From the NCBI GenBank assembly GCA_030068075.1, contig CM057828.1, forward strand, positions 114,255,699-114,319,698: a stretch of 64,000 nucleotides of DNA, written 5' to 3'. Below are positions 38,873 through 51,822 of the stretch, piece by piece; position 1 is the stretch's first letter, and each line of letters begins with the position of its first letter. The DNA is from Paguma larvata. Taxonomy: Eukaryota > Chordata > Mammalia > Carnivora > Viverridae. The translations under genes and the position numbers were made by a program. Under the pieces are notes generated by a model. That model ran no database searches. It saw only the letters and a program-made list of their open reading frames with translations, and had not been told where the DNA came from.

Positions 38873-39845
38873 AAATTGAGTCTAAATTTACTAAGATTTA
38901 TTCTAAGGGTATTTATTTGTTTATTTATTTATTTAAATTTACATTATACTTGATCCTTGGTGAACATTTTTGTCTCAATTGCATAAAGATAGTTTAAAAA
39001 TTCAAATGTCATTTAACTGAAATGCAAAGGGAAAGGAAAAAACTCACAATCAAGTAAAAACATCGTAAGTTTTGCTCAAGGCAGGTAAGTGACATTTTAG
39101 ACTACTCATGTGACCTTTTGTTCTTCTTTCTGAATATAAAGAAAAGATTATGTTACTAGAGTTGGCATTTTTCAGCAAGTAGTCATGTCCTGCAGTCTGA
39201 ATTTATAAGCTTGGATGGTTGGAAAGGACCTTCCTGCCACACTCCCCAGGAAATATACATGGAAGGATACTGGAAACAAGTTTTTTAGGATGTGATATGT
39301 GACCCAACACAGTCCATTCAAACTCTTTTTCTTAGAAATGTGATTTTTTTTTTTTTTAATCTTGAGTGGAGTGGACACCTCCTCAGGGAGGAGGTAACCA
39401 GAGGAGTCAACCAATGGCAGGACTCTAATGACAGGTCCTGGTGATGCTCTGTTCTTAGGAGGCCAGATGTCCCAGCTTCTTTCTCCCTTGACTTTGTAAG
39501 CCCACCAGTGTTGTCAGTCTCTTTGCCCGAGTTGGTCAGAGTTAGTTTCTGTTGCTTACAACCAAGGAATCCCAGCTGATACAAGACCCAAACGATTTTA
39601 CATATGAAGGAGCAAATTAACAAGGCTAATAGTCAATATTGAGTCTACAAAGCCTAAAAGTCATTAGTTTTCATATTAATATGAGATTATATTACATGTA
39701 TTAATATGAGATTAAGAATTTTCTAGGACAAACATTTGTCCTCCAAACTCTTTAATCACACATCTCAAAGAATAAGAAAGTTTTGAACAAGCACACTCAA
39801 TACAGATATGGCTATAGATAGAGTATATATATTTACTACTATGTT

Positions 39846-40068
39846 TTTTTTTAATTTTTTTAATCTTTATTTTTGAGAGAGAGAGACAGACAGACAGAGT
39901 GTGAGCGGAGGATGAACAGAGAGAGAGGGAGACACAGAATTCAAAGGAGATTCCAGGCTCTGAGCTGTCAGCACAGAGCTAGACACGGGGCTCGAACTCA
40001 CAAGCTGCGAGCTCATAATCAGAGACGAAGTCAGAGGCTTAACCAACTGAGCCACCCAGTGGCCTCAT
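39846..40068 (-). mobile_element. Felid SINE
   Basis: Reversed copy ending GAGCCACCCAGTGGCC, with TACTATGTT at 39837 and 40069. No further copy follows for 9.9 kb. Confidence 0.94.
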
Positions 40069-41534
40069 TACTATGTTAATACATGCATTGTAAAACACAT
40101 AAATGAAGATAATTTTAAAAGATGAGATTAAATAATAACTGTACTATGAATATTTCAAAATTAGATATGAATATTTTTTTTCTGCACTCCAGTGATGTCT
40201 TGCAAACACCCTGGTAGTGACACTCCCTTCAAGGACCAGTGGTTAGAGTATGGACTGCAGGGGTTATGAATTACAATGCTCTTGGGATCTTACCTAACTA
40301 TCATTTAGTGGCTTTTAGGATCCTGCAGAAATAATGTTTTACACCTGGTTTCTGTATGGAACTAACGAAATGTAAAACTGTAAACTGTGTGGAAAGAAAA
40401 AAAAATTGGTCCAGAATGTGAAGAAGGAAAACTAAAAGCTGCCAAATAAGTAAAAAAGGCACAGTGCAACTAGGTAGAGTAAGGAACCCTTGTATCTGCT
40501 AATATTAGATGATTTTCACATTAAAAACAAGACACATACTCAACTCTGAAGGAGTGACAGAAGGTGTTTACCGAATTTCATGTGTGTGTTAACGTTTCTG
40601 CAATTGCCAATCCTCAACTTCATTTTACCAACACAAGCAAATAGCCTTGGAGCTAGCAGGAAACTTAACGGTCATAAAGTCTGTGTTCATTTTCAGGTTA
40701 GTAAACTTTAGCTGGAGTAAGTTTCCTGAGGACAAATGGCATTTTCACTCGGTATGAATTCTCAGAAGAAAAGTGGCTAGGAAGGTAGAAAAATGCAAAA
40801 TTCTATTAAAAATGATTGCCATAAATTACTTTAAAGGCAACAAGAATCCAAATTATGAGTTCAGGGGCCCTAGGAAATAAAGAAGATTAGGAAAATCATC
40901 TTGTCCAGAGAGGGAATAATGAAATAAGTCACCAAAGTAAACAGTTATGTAAGCATCTCAAGGGAGAAGATGCTAAGAGGTGGAAAATTCCAGACAGAAA
41001 GTTGGGATAGTGAGAAGATACTGGAAGAAATAGGAGGCCAGAGAGAGATCAGGGCTGAAAAGAAAACAGACTAGAAGAGAAGACAATAATCCATTGAAAG
41101 TCAAAGCCGCAGGAACATTAAGGTGGTTTATATTAAAGATTCTTCAGCCCTTTGCTTTAATTATATTAAAATTCTCAAGCTGTTTTAGGCCCTTCCAACA
41201 GGGTTTGCTGGGTGCTTGATGGTTTGTACAACTCTGTTCCCTACTGCATAAGTCCTGTTTCTAGGGAAAAAATTGTGTCAGGAGGTCTCTTAGGGTCTTA
41301 GGAAGTCAGAAGAAACCTTAAATATGTGGCTTCCAATGTGGTTTCAACAAACCAGACAACTTCAGGAAACTTGATTTGCTATAAACATACAGCAAAACCC
41401 TTGACATCTAAAGAAAGCAAAGGGAAAAGCATGAGATTTTGTTGTTGTTTGCTAAAAACAAAATACTGCAGGAATGAAAACTGAAATTATAAAAATGCAG
41501 ATTTTTTTCAACAAGAAGAGTCCATAAAATTTAT

Positions 41535-43450
41535 TACACATCTCATATCCTCATTCTATTGTCAAAGTTCAGATAGTATGATGATTAATCTGGCCATGGT
41601 ACCCACATATTGGGTCAAACATCATTCTGGATCTTTCCGTGAAGGTGGGTTTTGGATGAAATGACCTGTGAGTGAAGCAGATTATCCTCCACACTGTGGA
41701 TAAGCCTTGTTCAATAAGTGCAGGGCCTTAACAGAACAAAGGCTGACCTTCACTGGGTAAGAAGGACTTCTGCCAGCAGACTACCTTGGACTTAAACTGT
41801 AACTTTTTCCTGGGTCTTCAGCCTGCCAGGTTACCATTAGATTTTGGAATCATCAAGCCTCCACAAACACATGAACCATTTCCTTAAAATAAGTCAATCT
41901 CTTCCCTCTTCACGACCCCCCCCCACCCCGACCCATCATATCCTGCTGCTTCTGTTCCCCTGGAGAACTCTGAGACAGATTTTGGTATTGAGAGTGGTTC
42001 TAGAGGCACACAGTCTTAAAGATGATTTTTCTGACTTGGTCTGGGGTTTCTGGAATTGACTTTCTAATCTAGTTATATTAGAGACATCGATGGCTCTATT
42101 TCCAGTCGTAAAGAGCACTGATAGTCCATGGCATGATGTAGCAAATAGAGGTACACAAAATATCAGCATCGGATATTTCTAATCAAACACTTATAAGAAG
42201 CATGGCTCAGGGTGGTGGTATCTTTGAACATTTTGTCAAACTAATGAATAGAACGTAATTGGCTGGTTTCTGTTAATGTCATTGGACAAGATGAAGGGAA
42301 AAAAAGAATGAGCTCAGGGATTCAAATTCCCAGCTTCAAGTGCTACACAAATGACCTGAAAGCTTTTTCATCTGCCCTAAAAGAAACCCTTCTCTCTCAC
42401 AGATGCAGAGGTGAGATTACTGGAAGGTTACATAAGGCTACATAACATAGGTGGAAGGAACATAAACTTGGATCAGGCTGAATTTGCTGATAGAGAACCA
42501 TGACACAGAGATTTTGCATTCAGTATTGCAGCTTTGGAAAGAAAGGGCTTTACCTGGTTTGGCTGATTGGTTGGCTCCGACATGGACCAAAAAGTTGCCC
42601 TAGTAAATGAACTTGAAATGCCAGAACTACACTGGTTTACTCTAGAGGAAAAGATTCAAAGACTTAGGAAGATTGGAACGTTAGAGAGGATTTTTCATTT
42701 AAGACCTACTCACCCAACATGGGAACATCCAGGGGACATGCCTTTCAATATAACTGTGAGAAATACATTTTTGACAGCAGTCCCAGCATCCTTGAGGGCT
42801 ATTATCTATTATCACTCTTCTCTGTAGGCCAGAACTTACAACAGGAACTGATGCCACCGAATTAGAAAATCTACATACACTGAGAGTAATTGGATCACGA
42901 GAGTGGCGGGGGCCAAGTGGTAGCCCTCAACTGCCAAGGGTAAGGTGGGCATAGTTACCATAATGTGCAGCAGAGTCAAAGCAGTAATCAGAAGACTCTG
43001 CATTGCAGAGACCCATGGTGTTGCCTAGTTGATATCGGTGTTAGTAAACGTGAAATAGATGAGAAGTCTACTAAATTCTTACTTAATCTGAATAAGACAA
43101 ATAGTCAATCCTAAGCCAAGTGAACAAAAGTGTAACTTGAATCATCAAAAACAGACAGTCATGGCCTCTCTCAATCAATCCCAAGACTTGAGCTGGTTTA
43201 TAGACCCAGAACCCCTTCAATGAAGGGGAGGTCACCCCTTGAGAAAGCACCCCAGTATGCTACCAAAAATTTTTACGGTTAAAAGTCTTTAAGCCTTCCC
43301 CTAAAGAGACCAATGGTTTTCTACTAGGGTGATTGTGCATTGAGGAAAAGGAAATAATCAGACTTTTCTGGATTGGAGATGCCAACTCTGAATCGACACT
43401 TATTCCAGGATACCCCAAATGTCACTGTGCTCCACCAGTCAGAATAGGGA
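41535..43450 (+). mobile_element. ERVL-type endogenous retrovirus relic (MLT2-like LTR plus gag-region remnant)
   Basis: Positions about 41535-41975 resemble a 5' LTR of the ancient MLT2/ERVL group and end near CTGGAGAACTCTGAGACAGA. This is followed by TTTTGGTATTGAGAGTGGTT, which resembles the ERVL primer-binding boundary. From about 42400 to 43350 the sequence resembles the ERVL internal gag region. The longest open piece is 42567-42827 (86 codons), with stops and indels on both sides. No pol, env or 3' LTR is seen next to it. It is very old (shared placental family) and cannot encode a protein of full length. It lies antisense to MYO3A within the 13.4-kb intron. Family assignment is from remembered consensus and boundaries are approximate. 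Confidence 0.75.
42567..42827 (+). pseudogene. ERVL gag remnant, short open frame
   Basis: This 86-codon frame begins MVGSDMDQKVALVNELEMPE and contains LHWFTLEEKIQRLRKIG. It matches the pattern I recall for the ERVL gag region. It ends at a stop before the similarity does; the sequence beyond still looks ERVL-like in broken frames. It is a degraded retroviral fragment with no expected function. Confidence 0.6.
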
Positions 43451-44538
43451 TTTAACAGATGTCAAGTGAGAGTAATGAGGTTCAGTTCCAATCCATCTCA
43501 CAGTGGGCCCAAGCTTTTGTTTTCTCATTGTTAATGTAGGAGACTGGGATAAAATGATGGTTCTTTATGACTTCTGGGTCACAAATTATTTAGTTTTGTG
43601 AAAGCTTTATACTTCCTCTTCAGGAAATTCATATTCATATTCATATTATGTGTTGCATATAGGGATATTAAAAATTTCCTGACATTCTTATACTTAATAT
43701 ACCAAATGATTTTCAAGGTTATCTCCAGCTTCAGCTTTCAGTGAGTCTATAAGATGACACAAAGTAAGTGATTCTGTGCGTCACTACTCCTATCCATACT
43801 AATGTGATTTCCCTTGGAAATCTGTCCTCTCTCCAGTCTACCTGGTACTAGATCTTTCCCTTTAGTACCCAGCTCACATCTTATAATGGAGATTATGTAG
43901 TGCTTTCTCTAAAGACATCAAGACCACCCTGCTCGCTGCACTCTCCTTGTCTCTTTTTATTTTGTAATTAAGTAGTTTATGAAATCTTTTGAGACTATGT
44001 AAATATCCTATTTCTAATAAAAACTTAACGCACTAGTTTAGGATCCATTGACGTTTTGGTACGAATTAATTATTACTATGATGATTGCCAAATGATAATT
44101 TTAAAAATTTCATTGTCCCGTCTATATTTATTAGTTGGCATTCTTCTGCAGGAAAAGCTTTTGCTTCTTTCCATTCATCTATTTATATACCTAAGTACGC
44201 AAGTATGGATTAATGGATTTCTATTTCATTCAACGAGTTACCATCATTACCGTCATTATTATCATTATTTTGATGCTAAAATTTTCCCAGATTTGCTCAG
44301 TGAGAATTCCTTCAGTTTGGCTTCTGTATCCTTTTGACACATTACTCTTTTAACATTTCCTTCCTTTTGGGCAGATTAAGTTCCATGTTCATCTTGTATA
44401 ACCATTAAAATCAGTCTTTCTCTAAGAATTCCTGGCTTCCTCTTAGTTGAGAATTGTATTTAGATACCAAGAGCTAAGTGCTTGAAGGGCTTGTTCTTGG
44501 TACATCAATGTTTGCAGGCCTCTTAGTGGAAATAGCTA

Positions 44539-44542
<4 letters not shown>

Positions 44543-44577
<35 letters not shown>

Positions 44578-44590
44578 CTCTCTCTCTCTC
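44543..44590. repeat. (CA)n(CT)n microsatellite
   Basis: About 16 CA units followed directly by about 9 CT units. Confidence 0.92.
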
Positions 44591-45732
44591 CACATGCGCA
44601 TTCCATTATATTTATTTTATATTTCTCTCTATATATTGAAAACCATGCATTCCCACTGATACCTCCAATTCCAATCTAATGCTCCTGGGTTCAGTTTTCT
44701 TCCTTTCCATATTTGTAATTCTTCACTTTAACAGTAAGAAACCTGGCTCCGCTTGTACACATTATATTTCCTGATTAATCCCCCTTTATGTAAAAATCTC
44801 TTGTCTCCATCCTGACCCCTACGCAGATGTCTTTCTTACCTAGCTTGGGCTCTGATAACCTGAAGCAGTGTCATCAGCATCTCCCCACATGGATGTCCTC
44901 CTTGCCCCACCCAGGGACTCAACACTCCATGCTGGGTCCCATTACCAGCACCCTCCCAGCATGGATGCCTTTCTTACCACCCTCAGGCTCAAACTTCCTG
45001 TTGAGCTATACCCCACTCTCTTGTGCCTGCTAGTCCCTCCTAATGGCTTTTATTCTGAATTATCTGGGGAGAAAGGAAGGAATAAGAGGAACTTCACAGT
45101 TTTTAAGTTCAGGTATAACTGCCTCACTTGATGCTAAAAGTGGGTTACTAATAAATAAATCACAACTTCTATTTGACCTACATTACTCATTGGGGATTTG
45201 GTCTAAAATTGGGCATGTGGGTAATGAGAGATTGAAAGCCATAAAATATTCTGTCATAAGAACAATGTCTAAATAAATCACGAGAAGTACATTCTGTACT
45301 TTTGTATTGAAATGTTAACTATCCCATTAGAAGGGAAGCTCCCCAGAGAGAAATCCATAGAAATGAGAACTGAGAACTGCCCTTTACACTTAGTCTCTCT
45401 TGCATTTTCTGGTCCACATAAGGACTGCTTTTTCAGACATTAGTTGATTTGCCTAAAGGAGTTTACCTCCCGGGAGACCATATTATTTATTGATTGATTA
45501 TATACCAGGGACTGCTAATGTATTTCATTAATAATGTTTACAAGCTCCCTTGTCTTTTTATTTTCTGAGGTGACTGGGGAGTTTCTGTAAAAACATATCC
45601 ATTTAACAAAAAAAACCAAAATGTTTTCTTAAAGGCTGTATTCATAATTAGCATTAGCAAATGGAATCTTACTTTTGGTAGAATTAAGTAGCTTGATATT
45701 TAAAGTAATACCGAAAGTACTCTAGCAAAGGG

Positions 45733-45772
45733 TTACTTTTTTTGTTTTTGTTTTTGTTTTTTGTTTTTTTTG
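45733..45772. repeat. T/G-rich simple repeat
   Basis: TTTTTG-type runs of about 40 bp, with no polyadenylated element recognised beside it. Confidence 0.7.
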
Positions 45773-45914
45773 AAACAGAAAGAAGCTATTTTGGGAACTC
45801 ATTATTTCCAGTGTTTAGCAACTATTTTTTAAAGTATTTATTTACTCTTTATCAAGTGCCTACTATGTATACAGCACTGAGCTAGGGGGCTAAGTGAGAA
45901 TACTATTTCATGAT

Positions 45915-46105
45915 ATGGTAATAGCTCACATTTTTTAAATTATAAAGTGTCTATAATTATACTAAGTAGGTTGCCTGTATCATGCTATTTATTCTTCACA
46001 GCAATCAACCATACGAAGTAGAGACTGATCTTTTTCATACGAAGTAGAGACTGAGCATTTTGATGTCCTTGGAGATTGTAACTGACTTTTTCAAGGTCAC
46101 ATTTT
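45915..46105 (-). mobile_element. Degraded MIR, antisense
   Basis: ATGCTATTTATTCTTCACAG and a later CAAGGTCACATTTTTATG parallel an inverted MIR. It contains the 26-bp duplication at 46014. Confidence 0.55.
46014..46062. repeat. 26-bp tandem duplication in an old MIR
   Basis: CATACGAAGTAGAGACTGA appears twice, separated by TCTTTTT. Confidence 0.9.
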
Positions 46106-47759
46106 TATGGAAAAATCCTGCCTCTCATCATTCATTCAAGAGTATTTATTGAGCATGTTCAAGGGGCCAGTACCATGCTTGGCTCTAAGGACAAAGTGCT
46201 AGACCAAAGAGATACCATGTCATCATGAAGCTTAAAGCTTACTAGGGAAGGTAGTCAAATTAAATATAGGATTACAATCAAGTGTGACAACTGGTTGGCT
46301 AGCAAAGTATGGGGTGGTGGGGAGGTACTCAGCCAGGCAAACAGAAGTTAGCTAGGTGCAGGGGTGAAGAAAGGTTTCTAGGCAAGGAAAGCATCATGTC
46401 CACGACTGGTCAGAAAATTTAATCACACTAGACTAAGATACAATTCCTTTTGCTTCTATTATGGCCTCCCCCTGTGCCCCTACCTACTGGCTAGGAGGGC
46501 AGTAAAGTTTAGTCAGATCCAATAAACCCATAAAGTCCTTTTGGATAGAGTTCAGTTTCTCTTGGATAAAAGTTCTGTTCCATCTCTCAGATGGCATCCC
46601 TCCTCCATCCTCCCTCCTGAAGACGGAACCATGTGTACAGGATGAGGGATGGCTTATAAGACCTTGTGACAGGAAGAAGAGGAAGGGTCTTTGGGTATGG
46701 TGGGTCTCTAGCCTCTGGGGTCATTTGTCTGTGTGTGTGACCAACTGCTAGGTTCCCTACTGGCCTCCCGTGCTGGCACCGGCATCAGGTGAGCTCATGG
46801 TCTCCTCTCCTCCTACAGGCAGGGCTTTCTGTGGTTCCTCTGAGCAGACTAAGGCTCAGGTTGGCTTTGGCTATTGCTGAGAATGTTCTGAGGTCTGGCT
46901 GTGACTCCTAAACAGACCTGGCTCAGATGATCTGCTCTGTGCCTCATGGCCCAGCCTGAGCAAGCCCTCTAGGAACTCCCAGACAGATTCTCAGTGGCTT
47001 TCAGATTTCTGGAAACTAAGGGAAGAGTTAGGGAAGCTCAGTTTGAGTGCTTCTTCTACTTAATCACTTTGCACCTCCATGTGTAAACGACAAGGAGATG
47101 GCTCAGTTCCGTCTGCAGCAGCGGCCTCTCTGTAGCGTGGGTGACCATGGTGGGAGTAAGCCCTCACTGTCATCTTCACTTTTTTAAAGCTCATCTCACT
47201 CTCCTGGTCTCTTTCTCTGCTTCATCTTTCCACCATCACCCTAGAATTGGAAAGGGTTTCCCTCTTTGCTCTTTTCTCTCTTGTGTGAAACCCTTTGGTA
47301 TATCCTTGGAAATTTCTTCTCTATGTGCTAAAGAGAAGATAAAACAATGTAGACAGAGCTTTCTCAAGAGATAGCCTGGATCTTGCTACAAATTCCTCTT
47401 TTTGAATGTTAAGAACTGACTATTACTCCAGTCATTTTCTTCCATTCCTTCTGGAACGAATCTTAATCTTCCTCCCAGATAGAGATGCCTCAGGCAGACT
47501 GCGGTGAAGATCATGTTCTTGGACAGGCAAAAGAGAAAAACATGGTGAGATATTTCAGAGTACTCAATCGCCTGTGTAAGAGCCCCGTCTGAGCAAGAGT
47601 GAGACTGAAGGCAGCTGACCTGGATCGTAGGAAACAGCAAGAGAAGGTACCTCATTAAGTACTTACTCTGTGCCAGTACAGAAGACCACAAGGCACAGGC
47701 TTCCCCAAGCGCTAGTGGAAGCCACTGAACAGAAGACTGAGCGAGACAGTGCCAGGATC

Positions 47760-48190
47760 AGCTATGCTTTCTGAAAGGGTCCCTCTGGTTGCAGTGTGGA
47801 GAAGGGACTGGGAGGAAGGAGAGGAGGGAGGGAGGAAGGAAGACTGGATAGAAGAAGTTCAGAGAAGTATAACCGCAGGAGGTCAGGTCAGAAATGATGG
47901 CTAGGACGAGCGAGAAGCAAGAAAGGCAGAGTCTGAGGATATATGTAATAGAGACAGAGCTTTGTGACTAGTTGTAGATGTGAGAGGTGAAGACGAAGCA
48001 AGACTCAGGATGACGCAAAGCTTTCTGACTTAAACAACAAAACAGAACTAGTGACTTTTTCCAAGACAAGTAACTCTTGATATGAAGCAGATTTCTGGGA
48101 ATGGATGAGGCGGCAGCGTTCCATTTGCACATTTTGAGGACTGGCAGCCATCCAGGTACAGATCTTCAGAAGCCAATAATGAGCTTAACA
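47760..48190. repeat. Ancient repeat-like sequence shared with other intron parts
   Basis: AGACTCAGGATGACGCAAAG and GATTTCTGGGAATGG parallel phrases also seen near 11400-11620 (CTAGATTTCTGGTTGACATA, AATTTTGGACATGTTCAGTT). The metaphase of an old family is likely here; 28250-28500 and 46130-46380 may be other parts of it. Confidence 0.3.
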
Positions 48191-49554
48191 AATATTTTGT
48201 GAGGTGAGGAATTCAAATAAAATGTATTCTAAAACACTCGACTCCTAGTTTCAGTCTTCCCTAAAAATCTGATTTAAACGTTGAATGAAGATGTCAGTTT
48301 TCAGCTTAATTCTGCAGGCTGTGGCTTACCACATCTTACTCCTCTGCCTTTGAGAAGTTTCACTATGCGTGCCATCCTCGGGTTTTCATTCATATGAAAA
48401 CATACAAATCAGTTTAGGCAAAGTGAATCCATGTCCTCTTACCATGGAGAACAGACATACAAGCATTCTCTTACATGCAAATAACAGCATTTTGGTACCT
48501 GACCCTGGGAACACACTGAACGGGCGACTGGCCCTCTTTTCTAATTATTGCTGAAAATCAGGTCCACAAGCCAATTAATCTAAAACCAAAGCCCATAGTT
48601 TGTCAGCTTCCCAACTTATGATTATTTACAAAGATATCATACAAAAGGCCTCCTTATTAATTGTATAGGTATATGGTTTAAATCTAGACTACTTTGGAGG
48701 GTACCCCAGGAAGTTTGCATTTCTCAAAGCTACTGGTTTACCAAATCTTTCTTTCATGACTGAAGAGAATGGCCCTTTCTATGGAGCAATGAGAAGTGTT
48801 TCGTTGTTGTTTTCCACTTCAGCCACAAGTTGTTATTAGTATCCTAACCCAGCCAGGTAGTTCAAGCACATAGCTCTGAACTCAACCAGAAATACAGACT
48901 ACCTGCAACCCAGTTGTTAATCAGAAATTCACGGTCCAGCTAACTGCTGCTCAGTAGTTCTCAAAAGCCAACTAAGAAAATAAAGGTACACATATGGTTG
49001 TTTGAAAAACAGGAGACTCATTCATTCCTCTCTAGATGCTCTGAAATTCATTCTTGGGCTAAGCCAGATCACTAGAGAACTACACACTTGGATATTAAAT
49101 CAGTTAATTTCTGAATTTAACCAACCACCTTCCCTAAGCTTCAGTTTCCAAAATGAAGTAATATTCATTCATTCAACTATGACTCATTGAATTACTATAC
49201 CCAAAGCATTAGGTCTACAAAATAGAGTAAGATGAAGTCCCACTTCTTAAAGACGCTGTCTATCTGTCTAAGTATCTTTATCTATGTGTAAGGATCAAAC
49301 AGATCATGAAAATCCTATGTTGTAAACACAAACAGGGAGAAATGTATAGGGTACAGAAGCACAAGGAGAGATACCTTCCCCAGCCAGAGTGAGGGAAAGG
49401 GGAGGGGAAGGCGACTGAAGGACTGGAGATGCCCTAGAATAATATCGCCTGCCTTCCCAGAAGCAGCGCACTCGTAGGGATCTAATGAGAGGAGGTGTGG
49501 AAGGGGACTGTCAAACTGGTAAATAACTCCCCAGACAAATGGGAGAGGTATCAG

Positions 49555-49980
49555 CTATGGTACCTTTGACTATGACACAGAAACCCATTTGGCTTAGTAA
49601 ATATGGAAATTTATTATCTCACATGACAAAGGGTCCTTTGATAGAGCAGTCTCCGGAATCTGTTGATTTAGTGGCTCAATTATATCATCGAGGACTCTGG
49701 TTCTTCCCATCTCTCAGCTCTGCCTTTCCCAGCCTGGCTTTCCACTTGGGGTGGAGTACCTCAGGACAGAGCGAGGTGGCTGCAGCAGGTTCAGGCACAG
49801 CAATAAGATAGAGAGGGTCCCAAGGAAGAAAGAGACCATCTTTCCATGTGACTCCTTCTTAGGATGGAAACAATTTTCCCAGAGACCTTTAACATTTCCT
49901 CATTTCTCAAAATCCTGTATTCAGGCACATGCCCATTTGTAAAGCAACTAATAAGGGCCACGGGACTACCAGTTAGGTTT
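49555..49980. repeat. Ancient interspersed repeat, family not resolved
   Basis: AAATTTATTATCTCACATGA, GGGTCCCAAGGAAGAAAGAG and GTGACTCCTTCTTAGGATGG suggest an old LTR or DNA element. The open 90-codon stretch here looks accidental. Confidence 0.4.
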
Positions 49981-50010
49981 AGTGTAATCCTTTGGAGTGC
50001 TATCTATTTT

Positions 50011-50247
50011 ATTTTATTTTATCTTTATTTTTATTTTTTTCATGCTTACTTATTTATTTTAGAGAGTGAGAGAACGGAAGCACGAGCACGAGGGAGGGAG
50101 GGGCAGAGAGACAATCTCATGCAGCCTCCACACTATCAGCACGCAGCCCAAGCCTGACTTGGGGTTTGATTCCATGAACCATGAGATCATGACCTGACCC
50201 AAAATCAAGAGCCTGATACTCAACCAACTGAGCTACCCAGGTGCCTC
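50011..50247 (-). mobile_element. Older SINE copy with 18-bp duplication
   Basis: TGGAGTGCTATCTATTTT is identical at 49993-50010 and 50248-50265, although the body is quite divergent (AAATCAAGAGCCTGATACTC). It lies about 245 bp from the HRD exon. Confidence 0.93.
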
Positions 50248-50439
50248 TGGAGTGCTATCTATTTTCTAGAATCAACCACACATACTGCTATAGCGGTGTT
50301 ATGGACACAAGCTAGCTGACTTGAAAGAAGTCATTTTTCTGGGAAACTTCACTGGCCAAATTTACAAAGAGTCTCTGTACTTTCTTACCTCCATGGGATA
50401 CTGTTTTCCTCCACTTTCAATGCCTAGAAAGCCAGGCTA

Positions 50440-50592
<153 letters not shown>

Positions 50593-51170
50593 CTAAAAGG
50601 CGAGAAATATACAATGACTTTAAAGAAAGCATCAAACAAAAATAACACTTTTCTTATGGATGCATTTGTGCAAGATCAATAGGAAATATTTATTAAAATT
50701 CACATTCAAACACTCTTAAAATGTTCCCCATTGAATTAGGGAAATCAAAGTATGTCATTTCCACTTTGGACTTTATAAAAATTCGTAAACCAGAGCATGC
50801 CCTTCCTTAGCTCTTATCAAATACTTTATCAAAAACGTGTTGATATCAATAGAAGAAACATTCTATATGCTTATTTTAAATTACAGCAAACACAAACTTA
50901 TTAGTAAAAAAAATACACATTATCTACCTTCATCATAATCAGTCTCAGAAATATACTTAGGATATCAGAACTCCAGGTTCTGCTGACATACAAGGAGGGT
51001 AGATTTCGAATAAAACAAAGAATTAGTTATGCTAAACCCTTCAGATTTTGCATATACTCTTGCATCAGCAAATACTAATGTAGTGATATTTTCCTAAAAA
51101 TAGGATCCACATTTTTTATTTAACTAGAACTGCCTCACAATTAATGCACAAACAATTTAAATTGCCTTAC

Positions 51171-51275
51171 CAACAGTGCTTCACGTAAAATATAGGCAAT
51201 TATGGGCTCACTCATTCTTTTGCCCTTCTTCAGAAACCCCTTCACGAGGTCTGTCACTGACCCTCCATTGCACAG
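51171..51275 (-). CDS. MYO3A: MYO3A exon: kinase hinge / start of C-lobe
   Basis: This 105-bp exon encodes 35 whole codons, [17 protein letters not shown] through YILREALL, about residues 102-136 of human MYO3A by my recollection. The acceptor is TTTATAG before CTG and the donor is TTG|GTAAGG, so it is phase 0 at both ends. It covers the segment just after the ATP-site hinge (the preceding exon should end in VLE) and helices D and E. Compared with my memory of human, it has Asn for Ser in LC[N/S]GG and REALL for HEALM. The previous exon with the glycine loop and VK lysine was not found between here and 64000. Confidence 0.95.
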
Positions 51276-51368
51276 CTATAAAGGAACATTCGAAGATATT
51301 AAAATGGATATGACATTTTAAGTACTTGTTATAAAAGGTTTTCTAAAAACATTTTTAAAAATTGTTCC

Positions 51369-51822
51369 GGGGTGCCTGGGTGACTCAGTCGGTGAAAGCG
51401 ACTGACTCTTGATTTCGGCTCAGGTTATGATCTCACAGTTCGTGAGTTCGACCCCTGCACTGGGCTCTGTGCTGACATTGCAGAGCCTCCTTGGGATTCT
51501 CTCTCTCCCCTTCTCTCTCTCTCTGCCCCAAGCCTGCATGCTCTCTCTCTCTCTCTCTCAAAATAAATAAACTTTTAAAAATTAGAATAAAGAGGGGCAC
51601 CTGAGTGGCTCAGTTGGTTAAGCATCCGACTTCAGCTCAGGTCATGATCTTGCAGTTCGTAAGTTCGAGCCCCACATCAGGCTCTGTGCTGACAGCTCAG
51701 GGCCTGGAGCCTGCTTCAGATTCTGTGTCTCCCTCTCTCTCTGTCCCTCTTCTGCTCATGCTCTCTCTCTCTCTCTCTCTAATAAACACTTAAAAAATTA
51801 GAATAAAGAAATTTTTTAAAAT
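51369..51822 (+). mobile_element. SINE (outer) with a second SINE inserted in its tail
   Basis: The head GGGGTGCCTGGGTGACTCAG has a small change in the A-box region (GTCGGTGAAAGCGACTGACT). The outer duplicate AAAATTGTTCC lies at 51358-51368 and 51823-51833, enclosing the inner copy at 51594-51792. Confidence 0.92.
51594..51792 (+). mobile_element. Felid SINE (inner of the nested pair)
   Basis: AAAAATTAGAATAAAGA, 17 bp, is identical at 51577-51593 and 51793-51809. This shows it landed in the A-rich tail of the older SINE. Confidence 0.96.

Larger units (their letters stand above)
40069..49992. other. SINE-free intron block
   Basis: Nearly 10 kb contain no felid SINE. They hold the ERVL relic, a MIR, microsatellites and some unresolved old repeats. 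No exon was recognised. Confidence 0.6.

Noticed and set aside
44827..45131. Overlapping frames with a loose internal repeat (CACATGGATGTCCTCC / AGCATGGATGCCTTTC).
   Set aside because: The similarity is short and imperfect, with no protein match; probably an old repeat.
51594..51793. Many 60-70 codon frames with the pattern MAQLVKHPTSAQVMIS... on both strands across the window.
   Set aside because: They are translations of the antisense or sense felid SINE, not proteins.
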